A DNA stretch of 64,000 nucleotides from Streptosporangium sp. NBC_01755 (GCF_035917995.1 NZ_CP109131.1:372001-436000); one strand, 5' to 3'. Shown: positions 52,797 through 61,451, numbered from the stretch's first letter. Notes: generated by a model from the sequence alone, not told the origin. A program made the numbers and translations.

Positions 52797-54014
52797 TCAA
52801 CGGGCGGAGACACCCGGGTGGTACTTCGGCAGGCGGACGCTGACCTTCGTGCCCGCCCCCTTGGCCGTCTCCGCCACCAGGCCGTACTCGTCACCGTAGA
52901 CCTGACGCAACCGCTCGTCCACATTGACCAGCCCCACTCCTCCCGCCCCCGAGCGCTCGTCGGCGTCACCGGCCAGAATGCGGCGCAGGCGCTCCGGTTC
53001 CATACCGACGCCGTCGTCCTCCACGCTGATCTGGCACTCCGCCCCGGCGTCCTCTGCGACGATCGAGATGCGCCCGATCCCGGGCTTGCTCTCCAGCCCG
53101 TGCTGAACCGCGTTCTCCACCAGCGGTTGCAGGCACAGGAACGGCACCGCGACCGCGAGCACCTCAGGGGCGATGCGCAGCGTCACCTGAAGCTGGTCGC
53201 CGAAGCGGGCACGTTCCAGGGTGAGGTAACGGTCGATGGAACGCAGCTCCTCGGCCAGCGTGGTGAACTCCCCGTGCCGCCGGAAGGAGTAGCGGGTGAA
53301 GTCAGCGAACTCCAGCAGCAGCTCACGGGAGCGGTCAGGGTCGGAACGGACGAAGCTGGCGATGGTCGTCAGCGAGTTGTAGATGAAGTGCGGGGAGATC
53401 TGCGCGCGCAACGCCCGGACCTCGGCCTCCATCAGGCGTGTCCTCGACCTGTCGAGTTCGGCCAGCTCCAGCTGCGAGTCGACCCAATTCGCGACCTCGT
53501 GGGCGGCCCTGACCAGACCCGCCGAGGCGTGCCCGCCGTACGCGGCCAGGGAGCCGACCACCCGCCCGTCGGTGGTCAGCGGCACCACCACGGCGAACCT
53601 GATCGGGCACTCGGGAAGATCGCACCAGACCACCTCTGGGCCGAGGACCCGGGTCCGGCCCCCGGCGAGCGTCTTGGCGGCGTGGGTGAACGCCTCACGG
53701 GCGTGATGGTCGCCCTCGCCGTCGTAGACCAGCAGCCGCTCCTCGTCGGTGACCGCCAGCGCCGGGGAACCCAGCAGCTCACGCAGGTACCGGGACGCCT
53801 TCTGCGCCCCCGCCTCGGTCAGCCCGGCCCGCAGCGGCGGCGCGGCGAGGGAGGCCGTGTGCAGGGTCTCGAACGTGGCCCGCTCGGCTGGGCTGCTGCC
53901 CAGTTCCCTGCGCCCGCGCAACACCCGCCACAGCACCAGGGCGGGCACCCCGATCAGGGCGACGACCAGCAACACTGCGATGACGGGTTCCACGCTCCGG
54001 ACCTTATACGCCAA
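52797..54014 (-). CDS. LytS-type sensor histidine kinase
   Basis: Membrane-anchored kinase of 405 residues. One N-terminal helix (VIAVLLVVALIGVPALVLWR) is followed by a GAF-like sensor region with VVWCDLPECPIRFAVVVPL, then the His_kinase domain with the phospho-acceptor His in QISPHFIYNSLTTI (about residue 210), and an HATPase_c domain with PLVENAVQHGLE (N-box), DDGVGM and GGVGLVNVDERL. The single transmembrane helix and cytosolic GAF-like domain suggest sensing of an internal metabolite. Confidence 0.9.
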   Translation of the reverse strand: MAYKVRSVEPVIAVLLVVALIGVPALVLWRVLRGRRELGSSPAERATFETLHTASLAAPPLRAGLTEAGAQKASRYLRELLGSPALAVTDEERLLVYDGEGDHHAREAFTHAAKTLAGGRTRVLGPEVVWCDLPECPIRFAVVVPLTTDGRVVGSLAAYGGHASAGLVRAAHEVANWVDSQLELAELDRSRTRLMEAEVRALRAQISPHFIYNSLTTIASFVRSDPDRSRELLLEFADFTRYSFRRHGEFTTLAEELRSIDRYLTLERARFGDQLQVTLRIAPEVLAVAVPFLCLQPLVENAVQHGLESKPGIGRISIVAEDAGAECQISVEDDGVGMEPERLRRILAGDADERSGAGGVGLVNVDERLRQVYGDEYGLVAETAKGAGTKVSVRLPKYHPGVSAR

Positions 54015-54172
54015 GCCCCACCCGCGCCCGGCCCATACAGATCACACCGGCCTTCCGTATCCGGCCAGAGCAGGACCTGGAGGACTTCCGCTGTGCGGAT
54101 CGGTGGCCATTCCTCACGCCGGGGATTCCGGTCGCGATGGCGCAGAACAGACACCGTTCACCTGGCATCACG

Positions 54173-55006
54173 TCAGGATAGGAGGCGGCGGGCGGCCCTC
54201 ACCACCGCCTCGTCGACCATCTGCCCCCTGGCGTCGGTGACGACACCTGATCCGGATGCCTCGAAGCGGGCGATCAGGTCACGAGCCCGGTCGAGCTCTT
54301 CCGCCGAGGCGGTGAAGACCTCGTTGACGACGGCCACCTGGGCGGGGTGAATGCAGGCTCTGCCGCGGAAGCCGAGGCGTTTCAGGGCGAGGGTGGAGAC
54401 GCGCAGGGCATCGAGGTCACGGAAGTCGGTGCTGACCGGAGCGAGGGGTGGGTCGAGCCGGGCGGCCGCCGAGGCCAGGACGACCTGGGAGCGAGCCCAC
54501 AGCAGCTCGCGCTCGTCGGGGCCGGTCTCAACCGCGAGGTCGGCGCGGAGATCGGCCTCACCGATCTGGAGGCGCGCGACACGAGGCGCCCTGGCGATCT
54601 CTGGAGCCGCCAGGATCGCGGCCGCGCTCTCCAGCAGGGGGCACACCACGATGGAGCCGCCGGGCACTCCCTCGGCCGCCTCGGCGGCGGTGAGCACGGC
54701 GTCGACGGCCTCCAGTTCGGCGGCCGACTCGGTCTTGGCCACGCAGATTCCGCGCACCCCGGGCAGGGCGACCGCCCGGAGGTCGTCGTGTCCGGCCGCG
54801 CCGGGATTGATCCGTACGTAGATCTCGGAGGTGTCGGGGCCGAGCCCGCGCAGCCACACGGCGACGGCCGCGCGGGCTGCCTCCTTGTGCACGGGCAGGA
54901 CCGCGTCCTCCAGGTCCACAATCAGGCTGTCGGCTCCCCTGTCGAGCGCCTTCGCGAGTTTTTCGGGCTGGTCACCCGGGACATAAAGGGCAGATCGCAT
55001 CACCAT
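54173..55006 (-). CDS. HpcH/HpaI aldolase/CitE-like CoA-ester lyase
   Basis: TIM-barrel lyase of 277 residues: MRSALYVPGDQPEKLAKAL, SLIVDLEDAVLPVHKEAAR (metal Asp/Glu), YVRINPG, ARLQIGEADLRADL and RGRACIHPAQVAVVNEVF. CitE-like homologues cleave citramalyl- or malyl-CoA-type esters. The first Met may be at 55006 or two codons later. The start overlaps the stop of a truncated acyl-CoA dehydrogenase, so the gene once belonged to an acyl-CoA catabolic operon. Confidence 0.9.
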   Translation of the reverse strand: MVMRSALYVPGDQPEKLAKALDRGADSLIVDLEDAVLPVHKEAARAAVAVWLRGLGPDTSEIYVRINPGAAGHDDLRAVALPGVRGICVAKTESAAELEAVDAVLTAAEAAEGVPGGSIVVCPLLESAAAILAAPEIARAPRVARLQIGEADLRADLAVETGPDERELLWARSQVVLASAAARLDPPLAPVSTDFRDLDALRVSTLALKRLGFRGRACIHPAQVAVVNEVFTASAEELDRARDLIARFEASGSGVVTDARGQMVDEAVVRAARRLLS

Positions 55007-55085
55007 CCGACCTTAGCGGTACCCGAGATGAGGGATTTCGCGATGACCATCCGCTGGATGTCGTTGGTGCCCTCGCCGATGGCCA
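55000..55085 (-). pseudogene. C-terminal remnant of an acyl-CoA dehydrogenase
   Basis: Minus-strand frame AMAIGEGTNDIQRMVIAKSL followed by ISGTAKVGW and TGA. The EGTNDIQRMVIAK stretch is the universal C-terminal motif of acyl-CoA dehydrogenases. Everything before it is lost; sequence beyond about 55085 is unrelated. Its stop codon overlaps the CitE-like start (ATGGTGA), preserving the old operon junction. Confidence 0.85.
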
Positions 55086-55283
55086 TTGCGGGCGGACGTC
55101 TCAGCTCCGACCCCTTGGAGCAGGGGGAAGCCGGGCGTTCCACTCGTCAGAGCGTGGCGCATGAAACCTCCCGTGTGTCCTGCCCCGAGAACATGTCCCG
55201 CCCAGGAACGCTACATGTGCTCGGGCACGCGTGTGCCCAAGATCGGGATACTTCGCCGTTGGTTACGAAATACGAAAACAGGG

Positions 55284-55334
55284 ACGCGGCGCCCCTGACC
55301 GCGAAGACGACGCGGCGCCCCTGACCGCGAAGAC
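55284..55334. repeat. Tandem pair of 26-bp units
   Basis: ACGCGGCGCCCCTGACCGCG starts at 55284 and again at 55310; the 25 bases through GAAGAC are identical in both copies. Confidence 0.9.
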
Positions 55335-55588
55335 CCGGTGTGAAGGCCAGGGCCGAGCGGAGGCTGTCCGGCGGGACATCCGTGGGGGAGATCCGGGCAG
55401 GCGGAGAGGAGGGGGTCCGCCGCCCACCCGGAAACGGTCAGATTACCCCGACAGACATGAGTTTGGCTTGCCTGGGCGCACAGGTGTCGGCCGGATCTCC
55501 GAAGATCCGGCGGTCGCGCCGCTTTCGGCGGTTCCGGGGGTTACCCGGACCCATCCCGCCAGACCCCCGGGATCCTCGGTCCGAGAGT

Positions 55589-55697
55589 CCCGTCAGGGCG
55601 GTTCCGAAGGCTTCGGGACGCCCCCAGATCTTCCCGGACCATCCGCCAGACGACCCCCGGGATCCTCCCGTCAGGGCGGTTCCGAAGGCTTCGGGAC
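55589..55697. repeat. 31-bp direct repeat, 78-bp period
   Basis: CCCGTCAGGGCGGTTCCGAA begins at 55589 and 55667, with identity continuing through GGCTTCGGGAC. Both copies are preceded by ACCCCCGGGATCCTC-like sequence and followed by CAGATCTTC. Confidence 0.9.
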
Positions 55698-55733
55698 ACC
55701 CATCAGATCTTCGGGGACGGCCCTGCCTGGCAT

Positions 55734-56435
55734 CTACCTCCTCTTGCCTCGCCGCAGGACCCGGAAGACGAGCAGGGCGAACGCGGCCACCGCCGCGACC
55801 GTCAGGACGGGACGCTTGCCCGCCTCGGTCGCGACCTTCTCCGCCGCGTCCTTGATCTCGACGGGGGTCGCCTCCTTGACCCGGCCGACGATCTCGGGGG
55901 CGGTCTCCTTCACCCGCCCGACCATCTCAGGAGCGGCCGTCTTGACCCGCTCCACCATCTCGGTGGCGGTGGTGGCGGTCGCCGCCCCCGCCCTGCGCAG
56001 ATCTTCGCCCACATGGGCGGCGGTCTCCTGGAAACGGCCCTTCACATCGGTCTTGTGCACCAGTGCCTCCACAGTGTCGCCCAGTTCGCGGCGGGCGTCC
56101 TCGATGTCCCGCCGCACGGTTTCCGCATCGTTCTCGTCTTTTGTGATGATCTTTCCGGTCTTCGTCTCGCCGACACCGGTGCCGGCGGTGTTGACGGTCT
56201 TGCCGTACGGGGTGGCGCCGGCGACCGCGCTCTCCGGGAGCCGGGGCGTGTCGTCGCGCTCGGACTCCGGAACACCTAGATCCTCGCCGGGCGTGCCGTA
56301 CGGCTGCTTCGGCGGGATGTTCAGCGACTCCCTCTCATCCGGCGTTATGGGAGCACCGACCCTTTTTCTTCGGGATCCGGTGATTCCGGCCTCGGCCGGG
56401 GGGCGGTCGGAGCCGCCCGGGTCTGTCTCAGTCAT
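55734..56435 (-). CDS. DUF3618 domain protein with C-terminal membrane anchor
   Basis: Protein of 233 residues. A disordered N-terminus (1-100) is followed by the DUF3618 helix ETVRRDIEDARRELGDTVEA (about 104-123), then repeats of VGRVKETAPEI/VERVKTAAPEM type (about 155-200), and a single C-terminal membrane helix VLTVAAVAAFALLVFRVL with a basic end. DUF3618 proteins usually accompany holin-X proteins in actinobacteria; the function is unknown, perhaps envelope-associated. It overlaps the upstream gene (ATGA). Confidence 0.82.
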   Translation of the reverse strand: MTETDPGGSDRPPAEAGITGSRRKRVGAPITPDERESLNIPPKQPYGTPGEDLGVPESERDDTPRLPESAVAGATPYGKTVNTAGTGVGETKTGKIITKDENDAETVRRDIEDARRELGDTVEALVHKTDVKGRFQETAAHVGEDLRRAGAATATTATEMVERVKTAAPEMVGRVKETAPEIVGRVKEATPVEIKDAAEKVATEAGKRPVLTVAAVAAFALLVFRVLRRGKRR

Positions 56436-56830
56436 CGGTGGGCCCTCTCCCTCACCGCGTAGATGTCGTCCCTGACGCTCTCGATGGTCCGCGCGGGAGT
56501 CGGCGGGGACGCCTCGGCGACCTGGTGCTTGCCGAAGAACCCGAGTGCGCCGGCCACGGCCAGCAGCACCACGCCCACGACCGCCGCGGCCAACCAGGCG
56601 GGCATCACGTACGCGAGAAGCAGGATCACCGCGGCGACCAGAGATCCCGCCCCGAACAGGGCCACGACTCCCGCCCCGCCGAACAGTCCCACGCCGATTC
56701 CCGCATGCCTGCCCTTTTTGGTCAGTTCCGCCTTGGCCAGGCGGAGCTCGTCCCTGACCAGACGCGAGACCTGCTCCGACATCTGCCGGATCAGCTCGGA
56801 TGTCGGCAGTGACTCCTTGGTATTGACCAT
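56432..56830 (-). CDS. Holin-X / phage-holin-like membrane protein (DUF1469 type)
   Basis: Protein of 132 residues: an amphipathic N-terminal helix (SELIRQMSEQVSRLVRDELR) followed by two long hydrophobic helices (GVGLFGGAGVVALFGAGSLV and LLLAYVMPAWLAAAVVGVVL) and a polar tail. This is the Phage_holin_3_6 fold, common as a chromosomal gene in actinobacteria and not evidence of prophage. ATG 56830 has GGAGG upstream. It is coupled to the DUF3618 gene by a four-base overlap. Confidence 0.85.
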   Translation of the reverse strand: MVNTKESLPTSELIRQMSEQVSRLVRDELRLAKAELTKKGRHAGIGVGLFGGAGVVALFGAGSLVAAVILLLAYVMPAWLAAAVVGVVLLAVAGALGFFGKHQVAEASPPTPARTIESVRDDIYAVRERAHR

Positions 56831-57135
56831 GGACTGCCTCCTCCCCTACAGGAAAGGACGCCTACCCTGTCCCGCCACGGCAAACATCCGTACGGCGGCG
56901 GTGCTCACGGGAGCCTCAGGGGCAACACCGTGCCACGTCACGGGCCGGCCCACCAGCACGACCTGCCGGCACGACCCACGGCGACCACGGAAACCGAAGA
57001 AGATGTCCGGCATCCTGACCGGCCGCGGTGTCCCGCCTGCCATCCGAGGGCCGGCCGGAGCGACAGCGCCGACGTGCCGGACACGTCGATCACGTCTCAC
57101 GGCCGGGACTACGCCATGATCATAGGGAGGCCCGC
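56831..57135. other. Divergent spacer before the NERD-pseudokinase locus
   Basis: About 300 bp with no recognised gene, separating the holin-X gene from the tiny ORF at 57136. The right 30 bp turn A/T-rich and carry the GGGAGG ribosome-binding site. Confidence 0.5.
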
Positions 57136-57231
57136 GTGTCCGAGTGGTGGAAAAGTAAAGCTACGGGCAAAGATGAGCCTCTTGAGATACTGCGTGGCAC
57201 GATGAGCACGATTAGGAAGGCGGCACGCTAG
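57136..57231 (+). CDS. 31-aa ORF directly upstream of the NERD-pseudokinase gene
   Basis: GTG 57136 is preceded by GGGAGG with five bases of spacing, the best ribosome-binding site in the area. It encodes (M)SEWWKSKATGKDEPLEIL and ends RKAAR, with stop TAG only two bases before the next ATG. The codons are much more A/T-rich than the neighbours (AAA, AGT, AAA, GCT). Too short for family recognition; it may be a small partner protein or a leader peptide that couples translation of the next gene. Confidence 0.5.
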   Translation: MSEWWKSKATGKDEPLEILRGTMSTIRKAAR

Positions 57232-57233
57232 AG

Positions 57234-58835
57234 ATGGCACAGATCGTCGGCGGCGGAAGCCCGGTCAACGACGCCGAGCGACGGGTCATCGCACACCTGC
57301 GAGACAGCGCCCCGCAAGACTGGCTGCTACTGCACAACATCGAGGTGCCCCGCGGCGACGACACCTTCGAGGTGGACTTGATCGTCCTGACAGGCCACTC
57401 GCTCTGCGTCATCGACGTCAAGGGCACCCGGGGCAGGATCGAGGTCGCGGGGAACCGCTGGTTCCCGCTGCGGCGGGAGGCGTTCGGCTCCCCTGTCACC
57501 AAGCTGCGCGGCAACGGGCGCGCGCTCAAGGGCCTGCTCACCCAGGAGCGGCGCGAGCTGGACCGGGTCTACGTCGACAGCCTCGTGGTTCTCACCGGGG
57601 CCGACGCGGAGCTGGTCGACCCGGCCGGCCGCGACTCACGCCACGTCACCGACCTGGCCGGGCTTGTCGGCACGCTGAGTGACGCCTCCCGCGTCAGACG
57701 CGGCCACACCACGGATACCGCGCCGTACGGCACCGCGATCATCGAGGCGCTCAACGGGAGCGTGCGACGTTCCACGGCGCCGCCGCGTTTCGGCAGCTGG
57801 GAGGTGGAGGAGCAGCTGGGCGGCGACAACCGGGTCACCGAGTATCGCGCGATCAACGCGACGGTCCCCGGCAGCGAGACGGTCCTGCTACGCGTCTACC
57901 GGGCCGACCCGCTGGCGGAGGAGGAACCGCGAGCGGCCGAACGACGGCTGATCACCAACGCCTACCAGGCCCTCACCAGGATCCCGGCGCACCCGTGCGT
58001 GGTGCGTGCCCGTGACTTCTTCGCCATCGACGACGAGAGCCGGTTCGTGCTGGTCCTCGACGACGTGCACGGCCAGGCGCTGCACCTGCACCTCACCGCC
58101 TCCCCCCGCACGCTCTCCACCGCCGCCCGGCTGGACGTGGTGGAGGACATGCTGCTGGGCCTGGCCCATGTCCACGCCAACAACGTGATCCACCGGGCGC
58201 TCAGTCCCGCTTGCGTGCTGGTGACGGAGGACGGCCGGGCGATGCTCACCGGGTTCGACTACGCCAAGCCGGGCCCCCGTGCGCACACCGTTGCCAACGA
58301 GCTGCCCAACGTGCTCGACACCCACTACGCGGCCCCCGAGTGCCAGGCCATGCCCGAGCGGATGACCGCCGCCTCCGACGTGTACGCGGCCGGGGTGATC
58401 GCCTTCCAGCTGCTGACCGGGGAGCTCCCCCCGGCCAATCCCGACGCCGAACCCGCCCCCGGTGAGGCGTCCGCCGAGATCATGGACCTGCTCCGGCGGA
58501 TGCGTGACCACGCGACGCACAAGCGCCCCGATGCCGCCGAGGCCCTGGCCGACCTGCGGCGGGCGCGGCGTCCCCGCCCGCCGGCCCTCTCCCCGCCGGC
58601 TTCCGGCGTACCGGCCCTCCCTCTCCAGGACCCCGGTACGGCGAACACCGGCGTGGCGGTTCCCGAACGCCCGGAGAGGCACGGGCCGGGACACCACCCG
58701 CGAGACGCCCACGCGCCCGCGTGGAACGGAGATGAGCACGAGGAGAGCCTGCCTGACAGGAACGTACCGGGACAGAAGCCGCTACTCGCCAGGCTCAGGG
58801 GGAGATTCCGGCGTATCACCGGAAAACAGCCGTGA
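57234..58835 (+). CDS. NERD nuclease-like domain fused to a pseudokinase domain
   Basis: Protein of 533 residues. Residues 10-150 form a NERD domain with a possible PD-(D/E)xK core: Glu15, Asp48 in FEVDLIVL and Asp61-Val-Lys63 in VIDVKG. Residues about 185-460 are a Ser/Thr kinase fold in which key residues are lost: the catalytic loop is HRALSPACVL (Ala322 replaces Asp), the DFG is GFDY (340-343) and the VAIK Lys is Arg220. The APE motif (AAPE) and the SDVYAAGVIAF segment remain, so the fold is kept but phosphotransfer is unlikely. The tail (about 470-533) is Pro-rich and disordered. NERD-kinase proteins such as PglW occur in BREX-type defence; no other defence genes are here. Confidence 0.75.
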   Translation: MAQIVGGGSPVNDAERRVIAHLRDSAPQDWLLLHNIEVPRGDDTFEVDLIVLTGHSLCVIDVKGTRGRIEVAGNRWFPLRREAFGSPVTKLRGNGRALKGLLTQERRELDRVYVDSLVVLTGADAELVDPAGRDSRHVTDLAGLVGTLSDASRVRRGHTTDTAPYGTAIIEALNGSVRRSTAPPRFGSWEVEEQLGGDNRVTEYRAINATVPGSETVLLRVYRADPLAEEEPRAAERRLITNAYQALTRIPAHPCVVRARDFFAIDDESRFVLVLDDVHGQALHLHLTASPRTLSTAARLDVVEDMLLGLAHVHANNVIHRALSPACVLVTEDGRAMLTGFDYAKPGPRAHTVANELPNVLDTHYAAPECQAMPERMTAASDVYAAGVIAFQLLTGELPPANPDAEPAPGEASAEIMDLLRRMRDHATHKRPDAAEALADLRRARRPRPPALSPPASGVPALPLQDPGTANTGVAVPERPERHGPGHHPRDAHAPAWNGDEHEESLPDRNVPGQKPLLARLRGRFRRITGKQP

Positions 58836-58859
58836 AGGCGAACCCAACCTGAACGCGGC

Positions 58860-59798
58860 TCAGGAGTCGACGAAGTCGTCGGGGACCATCACCCGCAGGC
58901 CGTTGGGGACGGTGCGGATCGTGATGGGGGTCATCAGACGGACCTCACCGTCGATGTCGGCGGCCAGCGGCGGGTCGGTCTCCAGGTGCATCTCCCGCCC
59001 TATGACGAAGGGACCTCCCGCGAGGCTGCGCCAGCGGCCGCTGCCGGCCCGGATCATGGTCTCTACCAGCAGGCGCAGGCGCTTGCCCGAGCCGAGCTGG
59101 TAGGCGACCAGACGACCGTTGTCGATGCTGATGTCCTTGGCGACCTGCCAGCCGCCGTGGAAGCGGCCGTTGGCGATGTTGAGCTGGTGGGTGAGCAGTT
59201 CGTGGCGGCGGCCGTCCACGGTGAGGAAAGCCCGGAACGGCTGGTGACCCGGGAGGATCATCAGGGCCGTGAGCGAGTAGGCCGCGCGGCCGAGGAGACG
59301 TTTCACCCCGTGCCTGACCTTGCCCGCCACCTCCACCGAGACCCCGAAGCTGGCCAGGTTGGCGAACTCCCGGTCTCCGGCGATGCCCAGGTCGATGTCC
59401 GCGACCTTGCCGGTGCGCAGCACCCGGACGGCTCCGGCGAGGTCGAGGGGGACGCCAAGGCTGCGGACGAAGTTGTTGGTGGTGCCCAGGGGCAGCACGC
59501 CGAGGGCGACGTCACGGTGGGCGACGTGTTTGACGGCGGAGCTGAGCGTGCCGTCGCCACCGCCCACGACGAGCAGGTCGGGGCCCGTGGCCAGGGCCTC
59601 CTCGATGATGGCGCGCAGACGCCTGGGATCTTCCACGGGGAAGAAGCGGATCGATCCGAACCTCTCGGCCCGCAGTGCGCGGACCACCTCCGGGTAGTGG
59701 CGCCGGCCTCGGCGCGAGCGCGTGTTGACGACCACGCAGACCCTGCCCTCGGTCCTGATGGCCTCGGTGTGCTCGGCCTTGCTTCGGAGCTCTCCCAC
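58860..59798 (-). CDS. Diacylglycerol kinase catalytic-domain lipid kinase
   Basis: Lipid kinase of 312 residues: VCVVVNTRSRRGRRHYPEVV at the N-terminus, the nucleotide loop LLVVGGGDGTLSSAV (GGGDGT), LGTTNNFVRSLGVPL, and the C-terminal beta-sandwich with VAKDISIDNGRLVAYQL and DGE (DIDGEVRL). It resembles YegS/DgkB-type enzymes that phosphorylate diacylglycerol or related lipids. It is convergent with the NERD-pseudokinase gene with a 24-bp gap. Confidence 0.9.
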   Translation of the reverse strand: MGELRSKAEHTEAIRTEGRVCVVVNTRSRRGRRHYPEVVRALRAERFGSIRFFPVEDPRRLRAIIEEALATGPDLLVVGGGDGTLSSAVKHVAHRDVALGVLPLGTTNNFVRSLGVPLDLAGAVRVLRTGKVADIDLGIAGDREFANLASFGVSVEVAGKVRHGVKRLLGRAAYSLTALMILPGHQPFRAFLTVDGRRHELLTHQLNIANGRFHGGWQVAKDISIDNGRLVAYQLGSGKRLRLLVETMIRAGSGRWRSLAGGPFVIGREMHLETDPPLAADIDGEVRLMTPITIRTVPNGLRVMVPDDFVDS

Positions 59799-59837
59799 GC
59801 TGTTCCCATCCGATCGGGTGCCTGCCCGTTCAAATGG

Positions 59838-59870
59838 TATGGCCCCGCCATCGGTGACAGCGGGGCCATA
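59838..59870 (-). terminator. Hairpin terminator downstream of the M6 pseudogene
   Basis: Perfect 11-bp stem TATGGCCCCGC/GCGGGGCCATA with an 11-base loop, 12 bp beyond the stop of the pseudogene and before the lipid kinase gene in the same direction. Confidence 0.65.
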
Positions 59871-59881
59871 TCCTGGGGGGT

Positions 59882-61166
59882 TTACTTCTTGGGCGGGGTG
59901 ACCTGCACGATCGCGCCGAGGTTACCCGGCAGCGGGGTGATGAGCTTGAGCTTCACACTCAGCGCCTTGCCCTCGTCGCCGGGGTTGCCGGAGCCGAGGA
60001 CGTGGCCGCCGCCCATGTCGATGCCGTACGCCTGGGTGGCCGGGCTGCCGTCGGGGTTGACGACCCGGGTGCTGTACATCTGGTCGCCCGCCGACGGGAT
60101 GACCGTCGAGGCGTCGGCGTCGCGGAGAAGCAGGCTGTCGCCGCGCGCCTCGAAGCCGGGGTACCAGGTCTTGGCGTCGGTGAACTCCGAGACCCCCTTC
60201 AGCCCGTCCACCTTGGTGCAGTACGCGCTGAAGGGCTCGTCGAGTCCCTCGATGCACTCGGTGAAGGGGTAGGTCTTGGCGAAGGAGAAGGCGGCGTTCG
60301 AGGACTGCACGCGACCGCTCATGTTCTTGAGGGCGAAGTCGTCGGCGTGCCAGCCGCGCGGAGTGTAGGCGGCATCGGTGTTGTAGGCCAGGCGGAGCTT
60401 GATCGCCTTACCGGCGAACGGGGCGAGGTCGACGTAGTCGTGCCGCCAGCCGTCGGTGTTGCCGGTCAGGCCGTACCTCTTGTTGCCGAACGCGACGAGG
60501 TTCCCGTTGGGGTCGGTGTAGTCATCGTCGGTGGAGACCAGGGCGCCGCCCTCGGTGTAGACCCTCTGCTGAGCCCAGGTCGTGCCGCCGTCGACGGAGA
60601 CCTCGACGAAACCGTAGTCCCAGTCCTCTTCGATCTCGTAGTTGTTCCAGAGCCAGAACTTCAGATCGGTCCCGGCCGGCACCTGGACGTCACGGGCGAT
60701 CTTGACGTTGGCCCACTCCTGGTCGAAGTTGGACCACAGCGTGCTGGTGCCGCTGGTCGTTGAACTCCACCAGCAGGGTGAGGAGCTTGGCCGTCTTGGG
60801 GGTCTTCACCTTCTTGAAGAGAAGGTCGGCGGGGTTGAGCCCCGTCCTGATCGCCTCGGCCTCGCGGGCGGCCAGCACCCGCGCGGCGACGGGGTTGCCC
60901 TCGGAGTACTTCTGGTCGATCTTCCTGGACGGAGCGGCCTTGCGCGCCTTGCCCGACGGCAGGGCCGGATCGCCGACCTCCGGCTCGTCCCTGGGCGGTG
61001 CGTAGTTGATGTAGTAGTCGGCCGCGGTCGGCTGGTACCGCGCGACCGAGGAGTCGCTCTCGGCCGACGCACTGCTCACAGCCAGGCCCGTGACGGCCAG
61101 GCCGAGTACGGGAACCATCGCGAGAAGGCGCCTGGGAGCGCCTTCTCTGCTGACTCTGCCGGACAA
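59882..61166 (-). pseudogene. M6 (immune inhibitor A-like) protease pseudogene, catalytic domain deleted
   Basis: The N-terminal part (61166 to about 60770) encodes a signal peptide (LLAMVPVLGLAVTGLAVSSA) and a pro-region ending KTAKLLTLLVEFN, typical of M6 proteases. It then runs out of frame into sequence encoding the C-terminal region (LWSNFDQEWANVKIARDVQV, KFWLWNNYEIEEDWDYGF and so on to VQVTPPKK). The HEYGHxLGLPD metalloprotease domain, some 350-400 residues in relatives, is absent. The junction lies near 60765. TTG 61166 follows GGGAGGGG. The product would be inactive, and translation past the junction stops after about 25 residues. Confidence 0.8.
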
Positions 61167-61451
61167 CGTGTCCCCTCCCTGCGCGCGGGTTTACCGGGCG
61201 CGGACATCTCCGGCGCGCCGGATAAGCGCACCGAACCGGGAGGTTCGACGAGAAAGCAAAGCCAGAGTCAAGGCGCCAAATGATGTTGCAAAACTGAAAT
61301 AAAATGCCTTTTGTTAGAAAATGGTGGTGATTTTCACTCCGATCCGGATCGGCGTTGCCTGCCCGCCTCCTGAGGTGCCGCGTTGGCATGCGGGGGCGCG
61401 ATGAGCGTGCCGCCTGAACGTTCATGCGGAACCAGGTCGTACAGTCCAGTT
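61167..61451. other. A/T-rich spacer between the M6 pseudogene and glcD
   Basis: The middle (about 61255-61340) is the most A/T-rich stretch nearby and should carry the promoter of the M6 gene. No gene was found. A TACAGT box six bases before GTG 61452 may drive a leaderless glcD-like transcript. Confidence 0.5.

Larger units (their letters stand above)
55086..55733. other. Repeat-bearing spacer without a recognised gene
   Basis: About 650 bp replaces the missing part of the acyl-CoA dehydrogenase. It holds a 26-bp-period tandem pair and a 78-bp-period direct repeat. A + strand frame over the latter gives repeated VRAVPKASG, but there is no plausible start or known family. Confidence 0.6.

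Noticed and set aside
56432-56830. Holin-like gene as sign of a prophage
   Set aside because: Holin-X proteins paired with DUF3618 are ordinary chromosomal genes in actinobacteria, and no other phage genes are near.
57234-58835. Complete BREX/Pgl defence system
   Set aside because: No methyltransferase, PglZ, BrxC or Lon-like gene accompanies the NERD-pseudokinase, and it is far shorter than PglW.
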